Positions 54,806 to 62,962 of a stretch of DNA of 64,000 bases are shown in pieces; positions within the stretch are counted from its first letter, which is position 1, and every line of letters begins with the position of its first letter. The DNA is from Negadavirga shengliensis (GTDB lineage Bacteria; Bacteroidota; Bacteroidia; Cytophagales; Cyclobacteriaceae), in the NCBI RefSeq assembly GCF_042652345.1, contig NZ_JBHSJJ010000013.1, positions 102,512-166,511 of the forward strand, in the 5' to 3' direction. The position numbers and the translations under genes are program-made. Below the pieces are notes generated by a model. That model did not search any database. It was not told where the DNA came from and saw only the letters and a program-made list of their open reading frames with translations.

Positions 54806-55567
54806 ATGGAAAATAAAATTGCTTTTATCACAGGGGCTACCTCAGGCATAGGTAGGGCCTGTGCCGTGTCATTAGCCAAGGAAGGTTTTGCGATCCTTGC
54901 CTGCGGCAGAAGAAAAGAAAGACTGCAAAGTCTTAAGGAAGACCTGCCTCAAGGTACTCCTTACCATTATCTCACATTCGACGTCAGGAGCCAAACCGAA
55001 GTAAATGAAGCCATTGATTCTCTCCCGGCAGACTGGCAGGAGATTGAAATACTCATCAACAACGCGGGGAACGCACATGGACTTGATCCTATCCATGAAG
55101 GCAGTGTGGAGGATTGGGAGGCCATGATGGATATCAATGTCAAGGGTTTGCTCTATGTATCTAAAAAGATCATTCCCGGTATGGTCGAACGCAAACGGGG
55201 GCAGGTGATCAATGTGGGCTCCACAGCAGGAAAAGAGGTGTATCCCAAAGGGAATGTTTACTGCGGCTCCAAACATGCGGTTGATGCCATCACCAAAGGC
55301 ATGCGACTTGACCTCAACCCCTATGGCATCAAGGTCATGGGAATCCATCCCGGGCTGGTAGAGACCGAGTTTTCCCTGGTAAGGTTCAAAGGGGATGAGA
55401 AAAGGGCTTCATCCGTCTATCAGGGATTTGATGCTTTGAAAGCCGAAGACATTGCTGATATCATTACTTTTGCTGTGACCCGTCCGGCGCATGTGGTCAT
55501 GGCCGATGTAATTATTCTTCCCGTGGCACAGGCGAGTACCATGGTCTTTCACAAAAAAGAGCAATAA
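54806..55567 (+). CDS. Short-chain dehydrogenase/reductase (SDR)
   Basis: 253 aa. NAD(P)-binding ITGATSGIGRACAVSLAKEG, NNAGNAHGLDPI at the cofactor side, catalytic SAGKEVYPKGNVYCGSKHAV with Ser, Tyr-x3-Lys (YCGSK), and C-terminal HPGLVETEFSLVRFKGDE. It is similar to YdfG-type 3-hydroxy acid dehydrogenases (serine/threonine oxidation), but substrate is a guess. The stop and the next gene's ATG overlap by one base (TAATG), so they are coupled. Confidence 0.9.
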   Translation: MENKIAFITGATSGIGRACAVSLAKEGFAILACGRRKERLQSLKEDLPQGTPYHYLTFDVRSQTEVNEAIDSLPADWQEIEILINNAGNAHGLDPIHEGSVEDWEAMMDINVKGLLYVSKKIIPGMVERKRGQVINVGSTAGKEVYPKGNVYCGSKHAVDAITKGMRLDLNPYGIKVMGIHPGLVETEFSLVRFKGDEKRASSVYQGFDALKAEDIADIITFAVTRPAHVVMADVIILPVAQASTMVFHKKEQ

Positions 55568-56331
55568 TGCGGTTTTCCTGGTTCATTTATCTTTTTGGCT
55601 GCCTTATGGCCTGCCAGGCCCCCCGAAATGATGAGCCCGCAGAATCACTGGAAGCATGGCCTGAACTGTCAGAAGCGGACACTGCTTCCTTGGATTTCTC
55701 CTCCGGACAGCGGCCTGTCGGAAAATTGGAACAGCGGCTTATCAATGCGGGTTTGGTGGATATCAAGACGGTAATACCCGGGATTTATGTGGAGCTGAAA
55801 TATTCTACGGAAGATAATTTTTTCGGAAAAGACGTATACGGCGAACTCCAAAACTGCTACCTCCAACCGGAGGTGGCCGAAATGTTGAAACAGGCACACG
55901 GCTATCTAAAGGAAGACCATCCGGATCTCACCTTTTTGGTTTATGACGGCGTCAGGCCTCTGAGTGTCCAGCAAGTGCTCTGGGACAATTTAGATAAACC
56001 GGACAGTATAAAACCACTGTATGTGGCCGATCCCGAAAAAGGCAGCCTGCATAATTTCGGAGTGGCTGTGGACCTTACCCTGGCCCATAGCGACACCGGC
56101 AGACCATTGGACATGGGCACTGACTATGATTATTTTGGATACGCGGCCTATCCGGACCGGGAAAAACAGATGCTCAGGGAAGGAAAAATTGTACAAGGAC
56201 ATGTGAATAACAGGGAAATACTGAGAAGTGTCATGAAAAAAGCCGGTTTTTCAGGCATTGGATCAGAATGGTGGCATTTTAATGCTTTTAGCAGAAAAGA
56301 AGCTGGGGAGAAATTCGAAATTGTGAAATAA
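55567..56331 (+). CDS. D-alanyl-D-alanine dipeptidase, M15 (VanX-like) lipoprotein
   Basis: 254 aa. N-terminal signal with lipobox GCLMACQAP, so an envelope lipoprotein. M15D zinc peptidase: LVYDGVRPLSVQQVLWD with catalytic Arg region, SLHNFGVAVDLTLAHSDTG with His and Asp ligands, and GSEWWHFNAFSRKE with the last Glu/His. Such enzymes cleave D-Ala-D-Ala, recycling peptidoglycan peptides or lending vancomycin-type resistance in other contexts; with no vanHA here recycling is likely. Coupled to the SDR gene by TAATG. Confidence 0.88.
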   Translation: MRFSWFIYLFGCLMACQAPRNDEPAESLEAWPELSEADTASLDFSSGQRPVGKLEQRLINAGLVDIKTVIPGIYVELKYSTEDNFFGKDVYGELQNCYLQPEVAEMLKQAHGYLKEDHPDLTFLVYDGVRPLSVQQVLWDNLDKPDSIKPLYVADPEKGSLHNFGVAVDLTLAHSDTGRPLDMGTDYDYFGYAAYPDREKQMLREGKIVQGHVNNREILRSVMKKAGFSGIGSEWWHFNAFSRKEAGEKFEIVK

Positions 56332-56371
56332 TAATTGTATAATCGTCATTTGTTTTAAATAATTATAATCC

Positions 56372-57151
56372 ATGAATCAATTGAACAATACATTCAAACC
56401 ATTGGGCCTATTGGTGATTGCGCTGGTCCTGATGCTTTTACCTGAAATGACCTTTGGCCAGGCCAGGCCGCAGTTTAGGGCCTTGGTCTTCAGCAAAACC
56501 CAGGGGTTCAGGCACCAGTCCATTCCTGAAGGGGTAGCTGCCATTAAAAAACTAGGGGAAAAACACCGTTTTCAGGTGTATGCCACAGAAGATGCCGGTC
56601 AGTTTACCAGTGAGAACCTTGAAAAATACGATGTGATCATTCTGATGAGCACCACGGGAACCATTTTCAATGAAGAGCAAAAGGCTGCTTTCGAAGCGTT
56701 TGTTCAAAGTGGAAAGGGAGTGGTAGGCGTCCACAGTGCGACAGACACAGAGTACGAATGGGAATGGTACAGCAAACTGATCGGAGGCCAATTTGCCCAC
56801 CACCCCCACCAACAGACAGCCCGCATGGAAGTGGTGGACGGGAATCATCCGTCTACCTATCATCTGAATGAAAAATGGCTCAGGACGGACGAATGGTATG
56901 AGTTCAAAAATTTCAATGACAAAGTAAACATTTTGATCCAATTGGATGAGACTTCCTATGATGTGGGGGAGAGGGGCGGAAACAAAATGGGTATGGGCGC
57001 TGTACACCCTATTTCCTGGTATCATGAATACGATGGCGGCCGGATTTTTTATACCGGACTGGGACACGTGGAGGAAGCCTTTGAAGACGCTGACTTTCTG
57101 GACCACCTGTATGGGGGTATCTGGTATGCAGCGTTGGGAATGCCTTTATGA
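56372..57151 (+). CDS. ThuA domain-containing protein, secreted
   Basis: 259 aa. Signal peptide LLVIALVLMLLPEMTFGQ. ThuA-like (glutamine amidotransferase-like) fold: FRALVFSKTQGFRHQSIPEG, YDVIILMSTTGTIFNEEQ, GVVGVHSATDTEYEWEWYSK, HHPHQQTARMEVVDGNHPST and the conserved ISWYHEYDGGRIFYTGLGH. Members are thought to act on or bind disaccharides or other sugars; the function here is unknown. A terminator follows. Confidence 0.88.
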   Translation: MNQLNNTFKPLGLLVIALVLMLLPEMTFGQARPQFRALVFSKTQGFRHQSIPEGVAAIKKLGEKHRFQVYATEDAGQFTSENLEKYDVIILMSTTGTIFNEEQKAAFEAFVQSGKGVVGVHSATDTEYEWEWYSKLIGGQFAHHPHQQTARMEVVDGNHPSTYHLNEKWLRTDEWYEFKNFNDKVNILIQLDETSYDVGERGGNKMGMGAVHPISWYHEYDGGRIFYTGLGHVEEAFEDADFLDHLYGGIWYAALGMPL

Positions 57152-57182
57152 TAGCTAATCCTGTAGTAAAAATAAATAATAG

Positions 57183-57213
57183 GGCCGCCGGAAGTGATTC
57201 CGGTGGCCTTTTT
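57183..57213 (+). terminator. Rho-independent terminator after the ThuA gene
   Basis: GGCCGCCGGAA (57183-57193), loop GTGA, TTCCGGTGGCC with one G-U pair, followed by TTTTTT. Confidence 0.75.
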
Positions 57214-57414
57214 TCAATATGTCAAATTGACATCTTTTGGCATGGTTAGGCCAGGATGACATACAGGAGCGATGGCGCTAAGGAGATAAAAACGGGTTTT
57301 TTTATATAATATTGAAAATCAAACGATTTACCTTCAATTAATCATCCTGTAACCTTGCTCTGGTACATAATTTGAATTTATTTTTTTAACATTTTATTAA
57401 GATGTTTAACTAAT

Positions 57415-57431
57415 AAAAAGGAGGAATAACC
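57415..57431 (+). promoter_or_regulatory. Strong Shine-Dalgarno before the Hsp20 gene
   Basis: AAAAAGGAGGAATAACC directly before the ATG at 57432; AAGGAGG is a full match to the anti-Shine-Dalgarno, which is rare in Bacteroidota genes, and implies high translation. Confidence 0.6.
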
Positions 57432-57887
57432 ATGACACTAGCAAGAAGAAGATCCAACGATTGGTTTCCATCTTTTCCTTCATTGATAGACAGGTTTTTC
57501 GATGGGGGTTTGATGGACTGGGACAATTCGAATTTTGCAGGAAATGATTCGACCCTGCCCGCTGTAAATGTAAAAGAAAATGAAAACAGGTTTCAGATCG
57601 AAGTGGCGGCTCCCGGGCTGAAAAAAGAGGATTTCAAGATCAATTTTGATAATGGCAGACTGACCATTTCATCTGAGAAAAAAACAGAACGCGAAGAAAA
57701 AGACGGTGACAGGACCACCAGACGTGAGTTCAGTTACCAGTCATTTCAAAGGAGTTTCAGTATTCCTGAAAATACCATAGATGCGGATAAAATCATGGCG
57801 AACTATCAGGACGGTATTCTTCACATCACCTTGCCGAAACGTGAAGAAGCCAAGCCAAAACCTGCCAGAGAAATCAAAATCTCCTGA
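57432..57887 (+). CDS. Small heat shock protein, Hsp20/alpha-crystallin family
   Basis: 151 aa. N-terminal segment SNDWFPSFPSLIDRFFDGG, then the alpha-crystallin domain LPAVNVKENENRFQIEVAAPG, LKKEDFKINFDNGRLTISSE, FQRSFSIPENTIDADKIMAN, and the beta-strand GILHITLPKREEAKPKP. Acts as an ATP-independent holdase against protein aggregation in the cytosol. It has a strong SD and is followed by a long terminator hairpin. No heat-shock promoter element was clear. Confidence 0.93.
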   Translation: MTLARRRSNDWFPSFPSLIDRFFDGGLMDWDNSNFAGNDSTLPAVNVKENENRFQIEVAAPGLKKEDFKINFDNGRLTISSEKKTEREEKDGDRTTRREFSYQSFQRSFSIPENTIDADKIMANYQDGILHITLPKREEAKPKPAREIKIS

Positions 57888-57965
57888 CAGATCATCACAG
57901 AAGTTTTATCATAGGTAAAAACCTCCGGTAATCCCCCGATATTATTTCGATTCCGGCATCGGAAA

Positions 57966-58012
57966 AAAAGAGAGTCCTACAAGGGTTTTGAACCCTTGTA
58001 GGACTCTCTTTT
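57966..58012. terminator. Strong terminator after hsp20
   Basis: Arms of 22 bp, AAAAGAGAGTCC...GGGTT from 57966 and its exact reverse complement to 58012, with a 3-nt loop (TTG) and A/T runs at both ends, so it can act in both directions. Confidence 0.75.
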
Positions 58013-58436
58013 ATCATTTTTATTTCATTCACAGAAGAAAACTTGGTGCAGTGAGCAATGGCAAAGACTTATTATCCAGCCTCCTGGTTTTTTCTGTTGG
58101 GGAGTATTGGATTTTTAGGAAAATTCCGGGACTGAACAGGAGTACAGCCTCATTATCTTGATTTGCGAAACCGCGATAGGTTAAATGTTTTCAGCGCTAT
58201 CAAAATAAAATCACACATGACAAGGAAAGTCACCCAATTTATCCTTCCAAGATGAGGAACATTATCCCATACTGGGTCAAAAACAGAAAGACCTCTTTTT
58301 CTATAATTGTAAAGATTTTTATTTCAAGTTGCAGGCAAAAGTTGGGTTTTTACGGTAAGATTTACAATTAAATCCTTGCAGTCAATCGTAAAATTATAAA
58401 AAGGTCCTTAAATTTTTTTTAAACAAACCTATTCCT

Positions 58437-58444
58437 TATATTTG
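58437..58444 (+). promoter_or_regulatory. -7 box for the MarR regulator
   Basis: TATATTTG matches TAnnTTTG, 35 bp before the ATG; a good -33 TTG is not seen, as the upstream DNA is poly-T. Confidence 0.45.
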
Positions 58445-58446
58445 CC

Positions 58447-58473
58447 TTAATAATTAAGATATTTAATTATTAA
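58447..58473. promoter_or_regulatory. Palindromic operator of the MarR-type regulator
   Basis: Perfect 11-bp arms TTAATAATTAA (58447-58457) and TTAATTATTAA (58463-58473), spacer GATAT. It lies between the -7 box and the start codon of the MarR gene, as expected for a site of auto-repression, and would block initiation. Confidence 0.7.
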
Positions 58474-58478
58474 GATAG

Positions 58479-58943
58479 ATGGACAATCCCACACACTCAC
58501 CTGAATTACTTGATTTGGTCAAGTCCATTAAAGATTTAACCAGGGAAACTTTGCTGTTTCAGAGTCTTGCTGCCCTAAGTATAGGACTCAACGCCACCGA
58601 TGGAGAATGTTTGGATTTCCTGATGGAAAGGAAATCCACTACTGCAGGGGAACTGGCAAAGTTGACGGGCCTGACCACCGGAGCCATCACCAGTGTCATC
58701 GACAGGTTGGAAAGATCAGGTTTCGTGAAAAGGGAAAAAGATCCCTTGGATAGAAGAAAGGTCATCGTAACATACCTTCCCGGAAAAGAAAAGAAAGCAG
58801 CTCAAATTTATGGAGCTTTGGCCCATGATGTGATTTTGAAGCTTAGCCATTATAATAACGAAGAGCTCGAATCATTAAGGGAGTTTACACAAAGCCTGAT
58901 AGAAATTTATCGAAATAACGCATCAAAAATTTCCAGGAAATGA
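58479..58943 (+). CDS. MarR family transcriptional regulator
   Basis: 154 aa. Winged helix: SLAALSIGLNATDGECLDFL, TTAGELAKLTGLTTGAITSV as recognition helix, and wing KREKDPLDRRKVIVTYLPG (the D-R-R signature). It is probably a homodimer that binds the 27-bp palindrome just upstream and represses itself, relieved by an unknown ligand. The stop overlaps the ATG of the glycoside-hydrolase-like gene (ATGA), so both are one transcript. Confidence 0.9.
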   Translation: MDNPTHSPELLDLVKSIKDLTRETLLFQSLAALSIGLNATDGECLDFLMERKSTTAGELAKLTGLTTGAITSVIDRLERSGFVKREKDPLDRRKVIVTYLPGKEKKAAQIYGALAHDVILKLSHYNNEELESLREFTQSLIEIYRNNASKISRK

Positions 58944-60424
58944 AACCGACAATTTGTCACCGGGTCACCTTGATCCTGTTTTTCATTCAATTCATTTGCT
59001 GTTCACCGCTAAAAGCACAGGAACTCCAACGACAAAACACCTTTCCATTGGGTATTGCTTGGGGGTTTGATTATGGCCATAATTCAGAACCGCCTCTTTT
59101 TATGGACAAAATTAGGGAGTTGGGAATCCACTCCACAAAAGTTTATCTTTTTTGGAATCAAATCGAACCTGAAAAAGGAAAATATGAATGGGGAATTGTT
59201 GATGCATTGATGGAACAGCTCGCTGAAGGAGACGAGGTATTGTTGGCAATTTATTCCGCATCTACTTGGGCTACATCAATATCCACGAATCTTTTGCCCC
59301 CCTCACCTGCTAAGTCCGAAAAGGATTATTATGATTTCATTTATCAACTCGTCAAACGGACCAAAGGAAAAGTGAAATACTGGCAAAATGACTGTGAACC
59401 CAACAATCCGGTATATTGGGCTGGAAACAAGCAGGAGTTTATAGATCAAACCAAGGTTTTTTACAAAGCGGTCAAGGATGCGGATCCCAAAGCCCTGGTT
59501 GTATTGGGTGGGTATGATGGTTTGTTCAATCCACCTGGGATGCCTGAAATGCCCAATCAAAAAGCCGGACTTTCCTTTTTCGAAGATGTCATCCAAGAGG
59601 CCCGGGGCTTTTTTGATGTTTTTGACCTGAGGCTATATGCCAATCCCTACACCATTCGGGAAAGGGTAGCCTACTTTCGCAACAAATTGGATGATATCCC
59701 TATTATCTGTTCAGAATACAATGGACCCGGATTTATGGAATTTCCGGTCAATAGACAGTATGGCTCATTATTGGCCCAGTGGAGTGCAGCATATGCCAGC
59801 CAAGATACTGCAGCCTATTACCAAGTGCAGGAAAAGATCAAGGCCTTTTATGAGCGGAAGGACGAACTGGCTCCTGAGACGAGGCTATTTTTGGAAGAAA
59901 GTGATTCTGATTATGGCAAGCTATATGAAAAATTCCAGGCAGCGGATTTGGTCATTAGAAATATCCTGGCTTTGGAAGCAGGTGTTCAAAAGACATTCTT
60001 TTGGGATTTTTGGCATGATACAGAAAATAAGTACGATTTGATGACGATCATGTATGGCAAAAACAAAATGGCTGATTATGAAAATGGAGAATTTAAAAAC
60101 TACAGATCACTTGCTGGGGTAATGAAAGGTTTTGCACATAAAATGGAAGGCTTTCAACATATCAGTCAAATTGAAATATCTGAAAATGAAGACATTTTAA
60201 GCTTTTTGGTTGAAAAAATATCCGGAGATAAAATCATTATAATTTGGGAAAAACGGACCGACAATCTGTCCAAAAAGTTAATTCCTGAAATGCGCACAGT
60301 GACTTTACCCTTTAAGAAGTTGCACATTCAGGATATTTATGGTGAGCCTGTGAATTTTGAAAAAAATGAACATACTTTTACATTTCCGGTTTCATCAAGT
60401 CCTGTTTTTGTTATTTCTCATTAG
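58940..60424 (+). CDS. Secreted glycoside hydrolase-like (clan A TIM barrel) protein
   Basis: 494 aa. Signal peptide-like N-terminus VTLILFFIQFICCSPLKAQ. TIM barrel typical of beta-glycosidases of clan GH-A: GIAWGFDYGHNSEPP, VYLFWNQIEPEKGKYEWGIVD, KVKYWQNDCEPNNPVYWAG with Glu153 in CEPN as the likely acid/base, and PIICSEYNGPGF with Glu259 as nucleophile. The C-terminal about 90 residues are a beta-sandwich-like part. No specific GH family can be fixed from motifs. It overlaps the MarR stop by 4 bp (ATGA), so its expression depends on that regulator, a hint that the regulator's ligand is a sugar product; inference only. Confidence 0.75.
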   Translation: MKPTICHRVTLILFFIQFICCSPLKAQELQRQNTFPLGIAWGFDYGHNSEPPLFMDKIRELGIHSTKVYLFWNQIEPEKGKYEWGIVDALMEQLAEGDEVLLAIYSASTWATSISTNLLPPSPAKSEKDYYDFIYQLVKRTKGKVKYWQNDCEPNNPVYWAGNKQEFIDQTKVFYKAVKDADPKALVVLGGYDGLFNPPGMPEMPNQKAGLSFFEDVIQEARGFFDVFDLRLYANPYTIRERVAYFRNKLDDIPIICSEYNGPGFMEFPVNRQYGSLLAQWSAAYASQDTAAYYQVQEKIKAFYERKDELAPETRLFLEESDSDYGKLYEKFQAADLVIRNILALEAGVQKTFFWDFWHDTENKYDLMTIMYGKNKMADYENGEFKNYRSLAGVMKGFAHKMEGFQHISQIEISENEDILSFLVEKISGDKIIIIWEKRTDNLSKKLIPEMRTVTLPFKKLHIQDIYGEPVNFEKNEHTFTFPVSSSPVFVISH

Positions 60425-60495
60425 TGGGGCCAGTTTCCCCCTCGAAATCCACTTTTACAACCTCAGGCATGTTTAACATCAGATAGGGCAGATGA

Positions 60496-60750
60496 CTATG
60501 AATTTGGGCGAGAAAACGGACAGGGCAGCGGATGGGGCTGAAGGGGGTATTCCGTGACCACTTCATACGTGACCACTTCATATAAGAGTTTCACTCCAGC
60601 AGGGTTGTTCATTTTATGCTGATTGATATATACCTGCCTGTCCCTGATTTCCAGTACATCCCCCGGGAGGACCACACAGCGCTTCACCAGATAGGTCATC
60701 AGGTCAGTGGGCCTCTCAGTGGGTCGAGCAAGTCTATAGGAGTAATTCTC
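60496..60750 (-). pseudogene. Remnant of signal peptidase I (lepB)
   Basis: The minus strand reads open from 60750 to 60496 (no start needed). The translated part SYRLARPTERPTDLMTYLVK, then RCVVLPGDVLEIRDRQVYIN, is the LepB segment containing the catalytic Lys of the serine-lysine dyad region (VKRCV-x-LPGD). Only about 80 residues remain out of roughly 370, without the N-terminal membrane segment and catalytic Ser. The coding end is blurred by a tandem 15-bp duplication and then reads out of family. Confidence 0.7.
60553..60582. repeat. Tandem duplication, two 15-bp units
   Basis: CGTGACCACTTCATA occurs twice head to tail (60553-60567 and 60568-60582). It gives YEVVT-YEVVT in the lepB remnant and probably arose by slippage during decay. 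Confidence 0.8.
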
Positions 60751-61005
60751 TCACAAAGCTATTCATATCCAGTGATTTAAGAAATATTAACGAAGAGGGA
60801 AAGGTTTGTGATGCCGGACCTTTGGGGTTGTCAAATACGCGAAGGTCTTTTCTAAGGTTGACCCCATTTTGAAATCCCTAAGGGGGCCCCTTTTAGCAAA
60901 ACTTTCGAGTACACTGCGGTGCACCCCAATAGTTGGGGGTATAACCTGGCCCTCCCAACAAATAAATTTGAACTTTTCAACAAAGTTGGGTATTGATGCA
61001 ATGTG
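60751..61005. other. Intergenic remainder
   Basis: About 255 bp with no gene. A small CCCCAA/TTGGGG stem at about 60926-60940 is present. The end of this region carries the MBL gene promoter. Confidence 0.4.
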
Positions 61006-61013
61006 TACCTTTG
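61006..61013 (+). promoter_or_regulatory. -7 box very near the MBL gene start
   Basis: TACCTTTG on the plus strand, only 6 bp before the ATG at 61020, with a TTG at 60986-60988 (17 bp spacer). If used, transcription begins at about the start codon, giving a leaderless mRNA, or translation begins at a later ATG (61053). Confidence 0.4.
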
Positions 61014-61019
61014 CTGTAA

Positions 61020-62147
61020 ATGAATAGATTCCTGGTTTTACTGAAACGCATCATGATCACAGTACTGAGTATTATCCTGCTATTTGCAGTGGGCGGATTA
61101 TTGTTTCTGCAGCTTCCCATGTTTGGCAAATCCCCGAGTGGGGATCGCCTGGCCAGGATCCAGGAATCCCCTCAATTCAAAAACGGTCAATTTGAGAATT
61201 TCAGTCCCACACCCATGCTATCAGAAGGCTATTCAATGGCAGGGATTATTTTCGACCAATTTTTCAAAAGCCATCCCAATCGCCATCCGAAGGGGTTGAT
61301 TCCTTCCACCAAAACCGATCTGCTGCAATTAGTCCCAGAGGAAAATGTGCTGGTGTGGTTTGGCCATTCCTCCTATTTTATGCAAATCGGGGGCAAGCGT
61401 TTTTTGGTAGATCCGGTGTTGAGCGGCAATGCTTCTCCCATACCCGGCAGTATGAAAGCTTTTCAAGGAACAGATCAATATACGGTAACTGATTTTCCGC
61501 AGATCGACTACCTCCTGATCAGCCATGACCACTACGACCATTTGGATTACAGCACCATTGTGGGCCTGCGTGATAAGGTAGAAACAGTGGTCTGTGGCCT
61601 GGGGGTGGGTTCTCATTTTGAACATTGGGGTTATTCCCCTTCGGTGATCATCGAAAAAGACTGGGATGAAACCATGGCCTTTGGAGAACTGAAAATCCAT
61701 ACGACCAAGGCCAGGCATTTTTCGGGAAGGGGCATGCGAAGAAACAATACCTTATGGCTTTCCTATGTGATAGAGACCCCCAACCTCAAAATCTTTGTGG
61801 GAGGCGATAGCGGTTACGATAGCCATTTGGCTGAGATTGGCCTTACACACGGGCCATTCGATCTGGCGATCCTGGAAAATGGGCAGTACAATGTAGCCTG
61901 GGATAAAATTCATTTTATGCCCGATCAGGTTATTGCTGCGGCGGCCGACCTTCAGGCAAAACGGGTGATGCCTGTTCACTCCGGTAAGTTTAGGCTCGCG
62001 ATGCACCCTTGGGATGAACCTCTGCGAGAGGTGAGCAGGTTTGCCTTGGAGAAGGAAATTCCCCTGGTGACGCCGATTATCGGTGAAAAAGTGAATATTG
62101 AAGATGAATCCCAAACCTTTAGATCGTGGTGGACCGAAGTAAACTAA
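61020..62147 (+). CDS. Metallo-beta-lactamase fold hydrolase with N-terminal membrane anchor
   Basis: 375 aa. A single N-terminal hydrophobic segment (ITVLSIILLFAVGGLLFL) anchors it to the inner membrane. MBL fold: VLVWFGHSSYFMQIGGKRFLV, LISHDHYDHLDYSTIVGLRD with the metal-binding His-x-His-x-Asp-His (HDHYDH), IFVGGDSGYDSHLAEIG with an Asp ligand and the final His in MPVHSGKFRL. It is related to UlaG/NAPE-PLD-like hydrolases; substrate unknown, perhaps a phosphodiester or lactone. Overlaps the AraC regulator gene by 22 bp. Confidence 0.88.
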   Translation: MNRFLVLLKRIMITVLSIILLFAVGGLLFLQLPMFGKSPSGDRLARIQESPQFKNGQFENFSPTPMLSEGYSMAGIIFDQFFKSHPNRHPKGLIPSTKTDLLQLVPEENVLVWFGHSSYFMQIGGKRFLVDPVLSGNASPIPGSMKAFQGTDQYTVTDFPQIDYLLISHDHYDHLDYSTIVGLRDKVETVVCGLGVGSHFEHWGYSPSVIIEKDWDETMAFGELKIHTTKARHFSGRGMRRNNTLWLSYVIETPNLKIFVGGDSGYDSHLAEIGLTHGPFDLAILENGQYNVAWDKIHFMPDQVIAAAADLQAKRVMPVHSGKFRLAMHPWDEPLREVSRFALEKEIPLVTPIIGEKVNIEDESQTFRSWWTEVN

Positions 62148-62962
62148 AATTGAGCGGTATACAATATGCCACTCCGGAGATCAAGTCCTGTTATATCGGG
62201 CCGGAAATATCGGACGAGCAGTTTATCCCAGAGCATATTTTCTTTTTCTTGGCAAAAGGGTTTGTCGAAGGTTATGACGGACACAAAAAATACGCCATGC
62301 ATTCCGGTGACTACTGCCTGCTTCGAAAAAACAATTTGGCAAGGTATGCCAAGCAAAAGGAAAATGACCAATTTGAAAAGGTAGTGGTGGTGTTTGACGA
62401 ACCATTTCTGAAAGATTTCCAGAAGAAGCATGCTTTTAAAACCGGGGCACGCTATGCAGAAGGCACATTTGTATTCTTTGAAAAAACGGACCTGATCCCC
62501 AACTTCATCCGGTCATTGGTCCCCTATTATCAAAGGGACGGTCAAATTGATGACCGGTTCAGGGATGTAAAAAGGGAGGAATTGCTCTTGATTCTTTTGC
62601 AGCTTGATTCCGGGCTTGCTAATATTCTTTTTGATTTCAGCATTCCCCAAAAAATCGATTTGAAGGCCTTTATGCTCCAGCATTACCGGTTCAACGTGAG
62701 CCTGGAGCGGTTGGCCTTTCTGACCGGCCGCAGCCTTTCCACTTTCAAAAGAGAGTTTGTACAGTTGTTCAAGGATACCCCTGGCCATTGGATCCAACAA
62801 AAGCGATTACAGGAGGCTCATTTCCAGATCCAGCAAAAGAAGAGGAAACCCACCGAAGTCTATCTTGATCTGGGCTTTGAAGACCTGTCCCATTTTTCCT
62901 TTGCCTTTAAGAAAAAATTCGGGGTAGCACCGTCGAAAATTTTGCGAAAAATAACCACCTAG
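62126..62962 (+). CDS. AraC family transcriptional regulator
   Basis: 278 aa from a GTG at 62126, which overlaps the MBL gene end by 22 bp. A second GTG follows at once; a later TTG at 62150 is possible. N-terminal effector domain (beta-rich: KKYAMHSGDYCLLRKNNLARY, FEKVVVVFDEPFLKDFQKKH), then the two helix-turn-helices: SLERLAFLTGRSLSTFKREF and YLDLGFEDLSHFSFAFKKKFG. The effector is unknown. Being co-transcribed with the MBL hydrolase it probably controls it, or senses its product. Confidence 0.85.
   Translation: MVDRSKLKLSGIQYATPEIKSCYIGPEISDEQFIPEHIFFFLAKGFVEGYDGHKKYAMHSGDYCLLRKNNLARYAKQKENDQFEKVVVVFDEPFLKDFQKKHAFKTGARYAEGTFVFFEKTDLIPNFIRSLVPYYQRDGQIDDRFRDVKREELLLILLQLDSGLANILFDFSIPQKIDLKAFMLQHYRFNVSLERLAFLTGRSLSTFKREFVQLFKDTPGHWIQQKRLQEAHFQIQQKKRKPTEVYLDLGFEDLSHFSFAFKKKFGVAPSKILRKITT

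Larger units (their letters stand above)
57888..58446. other. Long intergenic stretch with terminator
   Basis: About 560 bp between the Hsp20 gene and the MarR operator. It includes the 43-nt hairpin terminator and then about 400 bp of AT-rich DNA without a recognised gene, tRNA or repeat. Confidence 0.5.

Noticed and set aside
58020..58436. Non-coding RNA upstream of the MarR gene
   Set aside because: Checked for a tRNA, 6S or riboswitch-like pattern; only AT-rich sequence with no conserved core was seen.
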